Part shown: positions 24,583 to 32,598 of the stretch, one piece after another | How the letters are laid out: every line of letters begins with the position of its first letter | How positions within the stretch are numbered: position 1 is the first letter of the stretch | Origin: Cloacimonetes bacterium UBA5210 | Lineage (GTDB): Bacteria > Cloacimonadota > Cloacimonadia > Cloacimonadales > Cloacimonadaceae | Length of the DNA stretch: 44,192 nucleotides | NCBI GenBank assembly: GCA_002412625.1 | Contig: DHVK01000039.1 | Coordinates: 1 to 44,192 of the forward strand | Direction of reading: 5' to 3' | Notes under the pieces: model-generated | What the model was told of the DNA's origin: nothing | Database searches by the model: none | Seen by the model: only the letters and a program-made list of their open reading frames with translations | Position numbers and translations under genes: made by a program

Positions 24583-26156
24583 AAGTAAAGGACGTGATGT
24601 CCGGTGTATTGACAGTTATCCTTTGGATAGTCGTCTCAGCTTTATTCGCTCAACAGCCCCAAATTGATATTAGCCTGGCTAATTCTTTGGGGATTAATAT
24701 GCCCTTTCCACGTGAATATGACGACGTGATCAAACTCCCCAGTGGCGACCTGCAATTCTATAAGATGACTGCCACTAATGGAAACATAGAGATTACAGGA
24801 TTTCAATACCTCTGGCAAAGCAATACTCTGACCGAAGTAGTGCAGATTGGTAGCATAACCGATATCGAGGGAACAGCTCACAAAGAGATCAGCACTCAGC
24901 GTTTTGGAAAATACTACGTCATCTATCAATACCCGCGATATGACCCCCAAGGATTAGTAATAATCCGCTTGGACGCCCATGATCTTGAGTACAGGATTAT
25001 TGATGACATTCAAATTAGCGAAGACTTTAATGGCCAAGGCCGTTTCGATATTGTTTCTGATAATCACTTGGTCATGGCCTTGGTAGATAGGCTTGAATTT
25101 TACGATTTTGCCAGCGACACCAGTCAAACACTTCTGGATGGAGTGGATTACCAATGTAATCCGGAGCAGGATAAGAGAGTATATGCCATGCCCACCGGTC
25201 ATTTCATGTATGTAAAAGACACATGCTATGGGGATGACCCTGATACTTGGTTCATATATGACTCTCAGGGGAATCATCAGTTTACCATGATAATGACAGA
25301 TCCATGGTTTAGTTCGAGTGAGACCGGATATTCGTTTGATCTGGATTTCGATTTCGTTCACGATAGGTTTTATATCCGACTAAACGGTATATTATATAAT
25401 AGTGCATTATTAGAGTGCCACTTCCCCAGTCCTGACTCTCTGCATTATTATATTGTCAATGCTCCTGTATCAGCTGACGAGGACTTAGGCGGATTGGTCA
25501 GGTTTGGGGGTGATAGAGTAATTATGCCATGTTTTGACAATGGTACCTATCATGGCGATACCTTTCTATACATGTACCACAGCCCCTTGGAGGATAATCC
25601 GGAATTTACCCACTGGGCTGGCTTCGGCCCCATATATCCTCACATTGATAGCATGAATGATAAAATAGTATCAATATCTGCCCGGCATGAAGATTACATA
25701 TTTATCAGTGCTTTGTGTACCCTGGATTTTCCTACCCCACATACATTTACTTTTCCTGCTCCCACAGTGAATGTCGATTTGCCAGTCATTACCTTCTCTC
25801 ATGAAGATCAGTTGTTCATGATCAGCGATGGCGTGCTGTATGCGTTTGCAGTGGACTTCTCGGTTTCCAATGCTGATGCGACCGCGGTCCCGCCCTTGCA
25901 CACCCTTTCTGTCTACCCCAATCCGGCTAGCTTGAAGGGTGTGATTACCTTCAAGGCTTCGCTCAAACAAGCGCTTGAACTGGATATCTATAATGTAAAA
26001 GGCCAAAGAGTGGATACGATAAGCCTGGACTCGGAGGGAACTGCGGAGTGGGACTTGCGTAATCACAAAGGCGCAGCGCTAAGCGCCGGAGTGTATTTTG
26101 CGAAACCACGCAATCATAAGGATATCAAACCGGTAAAATTCATAGCAATACACTAA
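24579..26156 (+). CDS. Secreted protein of unknown function with C-terminal sorting domain (paralogue 2)
   Basis: 525 residues from ATG 24579, with GGAGG 5 bases upstream as in paralogue 1; a longer frame from 24528 would not begin with a signal peptide. It matches paralogue 1 almost residue for residue over the body. It has the same sorting domain (YPNPASLKGVITF, IYNVKGQRVDTI, SAGVYFAKP) with essentially one substitution. Homology at DNA level runs from GGATGGAGG before the start to CACTAAAGAAGGAG after the stop, marking the duplicated unit. The strongly conserved 3' part suggests recent duplication or gene conversion. Function unknown. Confidence 0.82.
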   Translation: MKVKDVMSGVLTVILWIVVSALFAQQPQIDISLANSLGINMPFPREYDDVIKLPSGDLQFYKMTATNGNIEITGFQYLWQSNTLTEVVQIGSITDIEGTAHKEISTQRFGKYYVIYQYPRYDPQGLVIIRLDAHDLEYRIIDDIQISEDFNGQGRFDIVSDNHLVMALVDRLEFYDFASDTSQTLLDGVDYQCNPEQDKRVYAMPTGHFMYVKDTCYGDDPDTWFIYDSQGNHQFTMIMTDPWFSSSETGYSFDLDFDFVHDRFYIRLNGILYNSALLECHFPSPDSLHYYIVNAPVSADEDLGGLVRFGGDRVIMPCFDNGTYHGDTFLYMYHSPLEDNPEFTHWAGFGPIYPHIDSMNDKIVSISARHEDYIFISALCTLDFPTPHTFTFPAPTVNVDLPVITFSHEDQLFMISDGVLYAFAVDFSVSNADATAVPPLHTLSVYPNPASLKGVITFKASLKQALELDIYNVKGQRVDTISLDSEGTAEWDLRNHKGAALSAGVYFAKPRNHKDIKPVKFIAIH

Positions 26157-26166
26157 AGAAGGAGGT

Positions 26167-26273
26167 CAAATGGAACAGATCAGAGTGGACGCTTAGTCTC
26201 TAGTGGTGTTTACTTCTACAGGTTGTCTACTGGAACAAATTCACTGGTAAACAGAATGCTGTTGATGAACTAG
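26167..26273 (+). pseudogene. Fossil 3' end of a gene with a FlgD-like sorting domain
   Basis: The frame reads SNGTDQSGRLVSSGVYFYRL and then 15 more residues ending LLMN-stop (TAG 26271-26273). This is the last third of the sorting domain, nearly matching WNGTDAKGR...SSGVYFYRM at 421-478. It begins abruptly at the end of the duplicated paralogue unit and has no start codon or 5' part. Confidence 0.7.
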
Positions 26274-26287
26274 TATCAAATGAAGTC

Positions 26288-26311
26288 AAAAAAAGCCCGG
26301 GGTAACCCGGG
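26288..26311 (-). terminator. Intrinsic terminator read on the minus strand
   Basis: A CCCGGG/CCCGGG stem (26296-26301 with 26306-26311) is followed on the minus strand by seven T (26294-26288). It would end transcripts coming from the GNAT gene about 500 bases upstream, or antisense transcription into the paralogues. On the plus strand there is no U-tract. Confidence 0.55.
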
Positions 26312-26416
26312 ATATTAAATGGGTAACTCTTTCTGCAACTAGAAAGACCTAGGGCTTTAGATTGATTGTAAATGCATAAGCTGCGATCAGATGGTGTAAT
26401 AAGTGAGGAGGAGAAC

Positions 26417-26530
26417 ATGAAATCTTCTGCTTTACTGTGTTATATACTCTGTGTATCGCTTATTCTTCTTTTTGGATTGCTTATGAGTATCTCGAATCCC
26501 GAGTTCTGTGAATCCCAAAAATCTGTCTGA
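26417..26530 (+). CDS. Small hydrophobic peptide or truncated secreted protein
   Basis: 37 residues from ATG 26417 behind a strong GAGGAGGAG site. The sequence (MKSSALLCYILCVSLILLFG, then LLMSISNPEFCESQKSV) is one hydrophobic segment with a short polar tail. It may be a genuine membrane peptide. Given the neighbouring fossils, it may equally be the signal peptide of another decayed secreted gene. Confidence 0.35.
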   Translation: MKSSALLCYILCVSLILLFGLLMSISNPEFCESQKSV

Positions 26531-26585
26531 TCCTGGCCCATCCTGATTTGTCAGCATTCTGGAAAACTAATCTTTTGAACTAAAT

Positions 26586-26626
26586 CCGGGAACAAGGTTT
26601 TTTGCATATTCAGCCTCTGTTCCCGG
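26586..26626. repeat. 9-bp perfect hairpin in a gene-free stretch
   Basis: CCGGGAACA (26586-26594) pairs exactly with TGTTCCCGG (26618-26626) around a 23-base loop. A further CCGGGAA occurs at 26634. The rest of 26531-26815 shows no gene and no other clear element. Confidence 0.45.
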
Positions 26627-26815
26627 AGTTTAGCCGGGAAGACAAAAACCCCTAGACATAAGCCCCAGAGCCAAAGCCCTAGTACCTGTGAGGCTGAAAC
26701 TCCGCTTGCGGACCTCCTGAGCGGCTCTTTAGCCCCATTCAAGAGGCGTTCAGCAGAACATCAGGTGGCGCTCCGGACATCATGGATATGGCTCTTGCCT
26801 ATAATCCTTGGGCAA

Positions 26816-27481
26816 TCAGTTTGGTGATACTGGTTCACAAGCTGCCAGATACTTCTGAAACTTCAGCTGTGAATCCTTGAATCCCTTTTCTCTGTGGGGA
26901 AATCCCGCATCAAAGGCAGACGCTTTCTGCTCGTCCAGATGATAACACTTGCCTTCTTCAAAAGCCCCGGTGATGCCTTTCAAGGCTCCTTCCTGCAGCT
27001 CCAGCACTATCAAGGCAGGTGAATAGGTGTGCTCCGATGTATAGATACCGAATTCCCGCCCTGGCCGAAACCCGAAGCGACAGTAATAATCCGGATCCCC
27101 GTATGTGATCACAGCTTTAAAGCCCATATTTTTAGCGATGGGAAGGCTATGCCGAACCAGCATCGCGCCGATCCCCTGGTTTTGCCTTTCAGGATCTACG
27201 TATAGCGGCCCAAAGGTGAGCACAGGGTGAACTATAGCTTTGGCATCCAGCACTTGGCTGCGGACAAACATGATGTTCCCCACGATTTTCCCATCCTGAA
27301 CAGCCACAAAATCCAGCTCGGGTACAAAGGCCTCCGCTGTTCGCATTGTGTGAACCAGATAATGCTCATCGCAGCCGGGAACATTCTCATCCCAAAAGGC
27401 ATTGCGGGTGAGCTCCTCCACTTCCCTGTAATCAGCGGGTTCTTCATGACGGATGATAATGTCCACTTTCTTTACCACCAC
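26816..27481 (-). CDS. GNAT family N-acetyltransferase (YhbS-like)
   Basis: 221 residues from GTG 27481 (or the GTG 3 bases on, which is better spaced from GGAG). The GNAT fold is evident: IIIRHEEPADYREVEELTRNAF at the N-terminus, then motif A FGPLYVDPERQNQGIGAMLV (90-109) with the acetyl-CoA pyrophosphate loop Q-N-Q-G-I-G. KAVITYGDPDYYCRFGFRPG follows, typical of YhbS-type enzymes. It acetylates an amine on an unknown small molecule or protein. It stands alone between degraded secreted genes; the only visible terminator on its strand is at 26288-26311. Confidence 0.88.
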   Translation of the reverse strand: MVVKKVDIIIRHEEPADYREVEELTRNAFWDENVPGCDEHYLVHTMRTAEAFVPELDFVAVQDGKIVGNIMFVRSQVLDAKAIVHPVLTFGPLYVDPERQNQGIGAMLVRHSLPIAKNMGFKAVITYGDPDYYCRFGFRPGREFGIYTSEHTYSPALIVLELQEGALKGITGAFEEGKCYHLDEQKASAFDAGFPHREKGFKDSQLKFQKYLAACEPVSPN

Positions 27482-27674
27482 AACTCCATATAATTAGATT
27501 TAAACATCGTTTGTTGTGTCAAAGCAGCTTCTCAGAAGCAAAGAGGTCATGTTATACGCTCCATGCCTCGTTGTCAATCATTTCGGCAGGTGCTATGGCG
27601 GAAGCTATAAATCCAGCTTTGAAATTTATGTCTGACTCGGAAAGATCACTCTGCGAAAGTGGTGGATTCTCCGA

Positions 27675-27779
27675 CATATCTTCAGCATTCGTTACAGCCT
27701 TGCCGGGGCCGCGAGTGTAACAATCGAGATTTTCAACTACAAGGGGCAGAAGATAAAAGAGTTTCATGATCAACACAGT
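27675..27779 (+). pseudogene. Fossil fragment of a FlgD-like sorting domain
   Basis: In one frame the DNA reads HIFSIRYSLAGAASVTIEIF then NYKGQKIKEF, matching the middle of the sorting domain (compare TTISFDQAEQ-CPVTIEVFNIKGQKV at 295-369). No start, no upstream YPNP motif and no SSGVYF end are present in frame, so it is a remnant of a secreted gene. Confidence 0.65.
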
Positions 27780-27928
27780 AAACTCGCCCTCCCCCCATTT
27801 GTTCGGGACCAATACAGCTCTGCAGAGCCTTAAAGCTTTATATCATGTATCTATTGCTTATTAGATATAGGACATATGCATAGAAGCATATTAGAAATAG
27901 CTGGTTTGGATGGAGAATATCAAAAGTC

Positions 27929-27957
27929 TTGACGTAGAATTATCCTGCCAATAGCTT
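27929..27957 (+). promoter_or_regulatory. Weak possible promoter upstream of the YD-like secreted protein
   Basis: TTGACG (27929-27934), 17 bases, then TAGCTT (27952-27957), about 115 bases before ATG 28073. The -35 is good and the -10 matches three of six positions. Confidence 0.25.
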
Positions 27958-28072
27958 GGCAGCGGATATGCTTTTTCACAGTATGCGATGTTTGATTCCA
28001 TGATATGCAGCCCTCAGGCTCAGTGAAATAGTAGATTTTAGCTCCCAAAAGACAAGATCAGGAGAACAAAAC

Positions 28073-28888
28073 ATGAAGTACAGTTTGCTGATATTCTTTG
28101 CTATAATGATATCCGGCATCGCCTGGGCGCAAGAAGGTCCGGCCTATATCGGGCTGGAGAAAGCGCAGGAAAAGGCTTACACCGTGAGCCAGAAACACGG
28201 CAAGAACGTGTTGACCCTGCAAACCGACAGCAGTATTTTCTATGATAAAAACGGCTTCATCGTGGAAAAGTATCATTTGCAGGGCAACCTTACCTACAAA
28301 GGGAAGACGATTATAAATCGCCAACAGGACTCCTCCACAATAGAGACTTTGCAATACAACCACATGAATCTGCTCTCGGGAAGAAAGGTGGAATATCTGG
28401 ATGCTCTATATGGCGAATCCACAAAAATCGAGTATGACGCCAAGGGTAAGATACTTAGCAAAACCAGTACACGGACGCACAGTATGAGCGCGGATCTTTG
28501 GGATTTGCAATACAACCAGGTGGGATATGTGGCTTCATATTTCCAGGTTACAAAAGGTGCCGGGAACAAGGTTTTGGAAAAGAAGCTGTTTGATTATAAG
28601 GATGACCTGCAGGAAACTCTCTTTTACAGCTATGACGAGGCAGATCAGCTGACCAGCATTTTGGCGCTTAGCCCCAGTGATTCTGTCGTGTTCAAAATGC
28701 TGTATTCCTACGAAGATGAGAACCTGGTAGAAGAGCAGAAGCTGGACGGTATGGACCAGATACTAGAATCCATCACTTACGCTTATGACGCCAATAATCG
28801 GCTAATCCAGCGTTCGGAATTCTACTGGAATCCTCGCTTTGGCAGAATCCCCAATCTCCGGCGGCAGTTTGACTACAGCTACGAATAA
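28073..28888 (+). CDS. Secreted protein with YD/RHS-like repeats
   Basis: 271 residues with AGGAG 8 bases before the ATG. The signal peptide is MKYSLLIFFAIMISGIAWAQ. The body has repeated units of the RHS/YD type: KIEYDAKGKILSKTST, FYSYDEADQLTSILAL, ITYAYDANNRLIQRSEF and a final FDYSYE. Such repeats form extended beta-strands in cell-envelope proteins. No toxin domain or RHS core motif is present and no C-terminal sorting domain is seen, so it may be periplasmic. It stands alone, flanked by decayed sequence. Confidence 0.75.
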   Translation: MKYSLLIFFAIMISGIAWAQEGPAYIGLEKAQEKAYTVSQKHGKNVLTLQTDSSIFYDKNGFIVEKYHLQGNLTYKGKTIINRQQDSSTIETLQYNHMNLLSGRKVEYLDALYGESTKIEYDAKGKILSKTSTRTHSMSADLWDLQYNQVGYVASYFQVTKGAGNKVLEKKLFDYKDDLQETLFYSYDEADQLTSILALSPSDSVVFKMLYSYEDENLVEEQKLDGMDQILESITYAYDANNRLIQRSEFYWNPRFGRIPNLRRQFDYSYE

Positions 28889-29337
28889 GGGTATCAAAAG
28901 GCACGATACACACATTTCTTAGGGCAATGTAATGATGAAACTCAAACCGGATGGCAGGGTTTATTATTGAATAGTTACACGGATTAGGCGGATAAGACGG
29001 ATCAACACGGGGTTTTTTTACACTATCAAGCTGGTTTTGCTCTCTGTAGTGTCAGGCTCTTCTATGTGTGTGTGTGAATCATTAGCTTCCGAGATATGAA
29101 CTCCTGCAATAATTATACGTCGATCCGTGATAATCCGTTTCATCCGTCAAATCCGTGTAACCCTTGGCCCTCGCCACTTTGCTAAAGCTCAGGTTAAGCT
29201 GATATACAGCTATGATCGTGCTATGAACAGGCGATGATAACAGCTTGAGATCAGCTGAAACTCAACTGGATAAAATGGGGGAGAGTCACGTGTCGAGAGT
29301 TGCTATTGCGCGCTTGGAATAGTCTCTGCGGTTCCTT
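28889..29337. other. Gene-free interval containing an imperfect long inverted repeat
   Basis: No gene recognised. The main structure is the 29-base inverted repeat at 28974-29002/29133-29161. A TGTGTGTGTG run lies near 29065. Confidence 0.55.
28974..29161. repeat. 29-base imperfect inverted repeat made of CGGAT units
   Basis: The left arm (28974-29002) and the reverse complement of the right arm (29133-29161) match at 25 of 29 positions. Each arm begins GTTACACGGATT and contains three GGAT units (CGGAT every 8-9 bases). About 130 bases lie between the arms. Similar ACGGATT repeats are common in bacterial intergenic DNA, but their role is not known. Confidence 0.65.
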
Positions 29338-30420
29338 CTACCAAATCGGATATCCGGTGATCAGAGCATTGTCCTGCAGTTTTCTGATTCTGATATCCCT
29401 TAGCTGCAGTGCTCGGTCGATGCTCTTGCGGTCATATCCCTTCAAACTGCTTTTATCTCCGCCCAGGATCTGGTTACCATAGTAGATCATGCATTTATCC
29501 ACCAGCTTGGCTTTCCAGAAAGCCTCACTCAGCCGGTTTCCGGTTTCTAGCAGCACGGAGTACAGTTTCATGTCCCGCAGCACGCTCATTACTTCCAGCA
29601 GATCAAGTTCATCTCTGTTTCCGGATACTTTTAGTACCTTCAGTCCTCTGTCGGCCAGCAGCAGGGCTTTGTCAGCGCTGCCACCGTGATGCATCAGCAT
29701 CGCGGGAAATTCCCGGGCACTTCTCACCAAAGCGGAATCAGGATCGATCTCAAGATATGGGTCCAATACCAGCCGCAGGGGCTGTTTAGCGTTTCTCAAA
29801 CCGCGCGCATTGAGCATTGCATCGTCTTAACTCACGCTTCTGATGCCCGCCAATACCACTTCGACTTCCGCTCTCAGCTTGTGTACGGATCGGCGTGAGG
29901 CGGGGTTTGAGATCCACTTCGCGGAGCCGTCACTGGCAGCATATTTGCCATCCAGAGAGAGGGCCATCTTCCAGATCACAAAGGGGCGTTTCTTATTGAT
30001 GTAACACAGGTAATATTCGAGTTGCTCGTAAATCTCCTGTTCAAAGAATCCGGATTCCACGGCGATGCCGGCTGCCCGAAGTGCCGCAATCCCCTTGCCT
30101 GCTACCAGGGGGTTGGGATCCGTGATACCCACCACCACCCGTTTGATCCCGGCTTTGATGATCGCGTCGGTGCAGGGAGGGGTTTTCCCATGATGACAGC
30201 AGGGCTCCAGGCTCACGTACATTGTAGCCCCGCGCGCGGCTTCACCCGCTGCCTTGAGCGCTACAACTTCCGCGTGATCATAACCATAGGGCATTGTGCT
30301 ACCCTCGGCGATAGTCTTGCCGTCTTTGACGATTACAGCGCCCACAAAGGGATTGGGAGAGCATTTACCGCGGGATTTCTCGGCGCGGCGGATTGCCAAC
30401 TTCATAAAATATCTATCCAT
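29338..30420 (-). pseudogene. ribD: ribD (riboflavin deaminase/reductase) interrupted by an in-frame TAA
   Basis: The whole 361-codon frame is RibD-like, but codon 198 is TAA (29827-29829). Reading through gives LAGIRSVS-stop-DDAMLNARGL with no frameshift, matching the family's 'GIGTVLxDDPxLTxRG'. The N-terminal deaminase domain (residues 1-145) is intact: HAEVVAL (His49, Glu51), and EPCCHHGKTPPC with zinc Cys74 and Cys83. The C-terminal reductase domain (QPLRLVLDP, VLLETGNRLSEAFW, LVDKCMIYY) lies after the stop and is slightly divergent. RibD performs the second and third steps of riboflavin synthesis. It overlaps the TPR gene by 8 bases in an operon with nadE. A sequencing error cannot be excluded. 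Confidence 0.85.
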
Positions 30421-31588
30421 ATAGTTCCAGATTCTTCTTTGCCATTTCGTAGTTAGGGTTCTGTTTCAGAATGCTCTTCCATATGCTGATGGCTTCTTCC
30501 TTCTTGCCTTGGGCCAATAGCGCAATCCCAAGATTATTCGCGGCATCCATGTTCTGGGGCTCCAACTTGCATAGAGCGGCAAACCACAATTCGGCTTCAG
30601 GGTAGTTTTTCTCGTTTAGATAAAGGATTCCCAGGTGCATGTAAGGGGGTCCGAAGTTGTTGTCCATGGCGATGGCATTGAACAAATCAACTTTGGCTTT
30701 ATCCGTTTTTTTTTCCAGAAGCCAATATAATGCGCGATAGTAGTAGAGATCAGCACTGTCGGGATAACTGCGAAATGCTTCACTGATTTCAGAGCTTGCC
30801 TGGGCTGCTTCGGCATTCGCCAAATGGTTAGCAAGCCTCTGAAAGACTCCATTTTGCTTGAAGTAAAGCGCGGGATTGCCGGCAACACATTGCCGAATGT
30901 ACCAGTGGGACTCGTGTTCGCGCAAGATAAAGCAGAACTCGTCTTTATGGTTCAGTTCCACAAACACAATGCTTTGGGCGCCGTCTTCGGACATCCCGGT
31001 GTGGATGAAGCTGTAATTCTTCAGTTTCTTGTAGTCTGTGATGGTACTCACCAGATCTCGATAGCGCTGTTCCAGATCCGCCAAGGGAGAATTGTTCAAG
31101 GTGAAGGCGCGCAGTTGGTCAAACTCCAGAGCGATCACATGGTTTAGATAGTCTGTCACGATATCCTCAGCATGCTTTGTGGCAGGGCTTTCCTGTGGTT
31201 GGATGCCCAGTCGCTGCATCAGGTATTCCACCGGGAAGTTACCCGGAAACTGGTATGAACTCAGGATCTCCAGGGCTCTTGGTTTATCATGGTCAGCCAG
31301 CTGCTTCGGGCTTTGTCCCTCGAAAGCAGGATTTGCTTTGTTTACCCAAAGGTCGATGTAATTCTTGGTGGCATGCACGGCTTCGTGATTGTTATCCGCT
31401 TTGAATGCGGGGAAGGGGCTGTCGCTCTCGACTCTGGGGCTGTAGGGGCAATCGCCGGGACACTTGAGGTCTATGCGTGTTTCGTTACAGCATTTCCAGC
31501 AAAAGCCTTTCTTGGTGCGAGGACACATCCTCAGCGCCCGCTCCGTATGGCAACGTTTGCAGCGGTCTTTGCGGCTTATAGAGAGCAT
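30413..31588 (-). CDS. TPR protein with a Cys-rich, probably zinc-binding N-terminus
   Basis: 391 residues. The first 50 hold a cysteine cluster: Cys10-x2-Cys13, Cys22, Cys30-x2-Cys33-Cys34, Cys43-x3-Cys47, resembling a zinc ribbon or treble clef. The middle (~55-260) has no recognised domain. The C-terminus has three to four TPR units: SADLYYYRALYWLLEKKTDKA, GPPYMHLGILYLNEKNYPEA and DAANNLGIALLAQGKKEEA. TPRs bind proteins, so this could be an adaptor or a chaperone; the partner is unknown. It overlaps nadE by 13 bases and ribD by 8 bases, so the three are co-translated. Confidence 0.8.
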   Translation of the reverse strand: MLSISRKDRCKRCHTERALRMCPRTKKGFCWKCCNETRIDLKCPGDCPYSPRVESDSPFPAFKADNNHEAVHATKNYIDLWVNKANPAFEGQSPKQLADHDKPRALEILSSYQFPGNFPVEYLMQRLGIQPQESPATKHAEDIVTDYLNHVIALEFDQLRAFTLNNSPLADLEQRYRDLVSTITDYKKLKNYSFIHTGMSEDGAQSIVFVELNHKDEFCFILREHESHWYIRQCVAGNPALYFKQNGVFQRLANHLANAEAAQASSEISEAFRSYPDSADLYYYRALYWLLEKKTDKAKVDLFNAIAMDNNFGPPYMHLGILYLNEKNYPEAELWFAALCKLEPQNMDAANNLGIALLAQGKKEEAISIWKSILKQNPNYEMAKKNLELYG

Positions 31589-32337
31589 GGAGCCTCCGGC
31601 ATTGGCGGTGGATTGCGTTTGAAGGCGCTCCGGGCGATAAGCGTAAAAACGGTCTTCAGCTTGGCAGCATCAAAGCTGTCGAGCTCGTCCATATTGTGAA
31701 TAGCCCAAAGAATCTCATCCAGTTCCCGGTAGGAGATACCCATATCCTGTTCGTCGGATTGATCCGCCCAGAGATCCGCCGTGGGGGTTTTCTCCACGAT
31801 TTTGGCGGGCAGTCTCAAGGTTCGGGATAGCTGCCAAACCTCAGTTTTGTAGAGCTGACCCAAAGGTTCTATCGCTGCTGCGGAATCGCCATATTGGGTG
31901 AAGTATCCGGTCATCAGTTCACTTTGGTTACTGGTCCCCAAAACCAATGCTTTGTATTTGGCGGAAAGATCAAAGAGCACACACATTCTGGAGCGCGCCA
32001 TCAGATTGCCCCTGCGTAACTTGTCTGCCTCGGGTTCGTAATTATCGAACCAGGCATCCACCATGGGGCTGATGTCTATGGTCTGATACTGAATGCCCAG
32101 ATGATTGCAGAGCAGTTTTCCGTCTGCAGTGCTGTCCGGATGGCTATCGCGATATGGCAGCAACAGCCCGATCACGTTTTCCGGGCCGATCGCGTTTACG
32201 GCCAGTGCGGCTGCCAGAGCGCTATCAATCCCTCCGGATACTCCAATGATGTATTTTGTTAATCCGCTGCTGAGCAGGTAATCCTTCAGGAATTGTGATG
32301 TTTTACTGATTTCGTGGGAAGAATCTATCTGACGCAT
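31576..32337 (-). CDS. nadE: NAD+ synthase (ammonia-dependent type)
   Basis: 253 residues, the usual size of the ammonia-dependent enzyme. The ATP pyrophosphatase loop GVSGGIDSALAAALA (SGGIDS at 34-39) is clear. Further family motifs follow: NLMARSRMCVLFDLS, VLGTSNQSELMTGYFTQYGD (deamido-NAD and ammonia site) and PLGQLYKTEVWQLSRTL, PTADLWADQSDE. It amidates nicotinic acid adenine dinucleotide to NAD+, the last step of NAD synthesis. No glutaminase domain is present. It is the first gene of the nadE-TPR-ribD operon, with AGAGGAG just before the ATG. Confidence 0.93.
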   Translation of the reverse strand: MRQIDSSHEISKTSQFLKDYLLSSGLTKYIIGVSGGIDSALAAALAVNAIGPENVIGLLLPYRDSHPDSTADGKLLCNHLGIQYQTIDISPMVDAWFDNYEPEADKLRRGNLMARSRMCVLFDLSAKYKALVLGTSNQSELMTGYFTQYGDSAAAIEPLGQLYKTEVWQLSRTLRLPAKIVEKTPTADLWADQSDEQDMGISYRELDEILWAIHNMDELDSFDAAKLKTVFTLIARSAFKRNPPPMPEAPCSL

Positions 32338-32363
32338 GGTTTTCTCCTCTTTCGTTTACGAGC

Positions 32364-32392
32364 AATGAAGAAGAAAGCGCTTATCAGGTCAA
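32364..32392 (-). promoter_or_regulatory. Possible promoter of the nadE operon
   Basis: On the minus strand TTGACC (32392-32387), 17 bases, then TTCATT (32369-32364), 27 bases before the nadE ATG. The -10 is weak. Confidence 0.35.
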
Positions 32393-32537
32393 GAAAAATC
32401 AAACAACAGCTTAAGCGACAGCACAGTAGGAAGGGGCTTAGTTAGCACATAATATGTATGTCCGATGAGCAATTTTCTTGCTCCAAGCTAGGCCCCCAGT
32501 CTTTACATTAAAAAACTTTTTCTAAGCTCGGATTTCC

Positions 32538-32565
32538 TTGACATAAAAATGCCGGAATTTAAGTT
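32538..32565 (+). promoter_or_regulatory. Possible promoter of gdhA
   Basis: TTGACA (32538-32543), 16 bases, then TAAGTT (32560-32565), about 34 bases before the gdhA ATG. Strong -35, weak -10. Confidence 0.35.
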
Positions 32566-32598
32566 GGCAAAAAACAAAATAAACATGGAGGAATCCAA

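Larger units (their letters stand above)
27482..28072. other. Gene-poor interval with a sorting-domain fossil
   Basis: No intact gene. It contains a fragment of a FlgD-like sorting domain (27675-27779) and a possible -35 box (27929-27934). The other open frames lack ribosome binding sites and recognisable content. Confidence 0.55.

Noticed and set aside
29338..29817. Separate gene for a stand-alone reductase
   Set aside because: The frame continues upstream into the RibD deaminase part through a single TAA and begins mid-domain, so it is better described as the second half of a broken ribD.
30420..30460. FMN riboswitch upstream of ribD
   Set aside because: ribD overlaps the preceding gene by 8 bases, leaving no leader, and no riboswitch-like sequence was seen before nadE.
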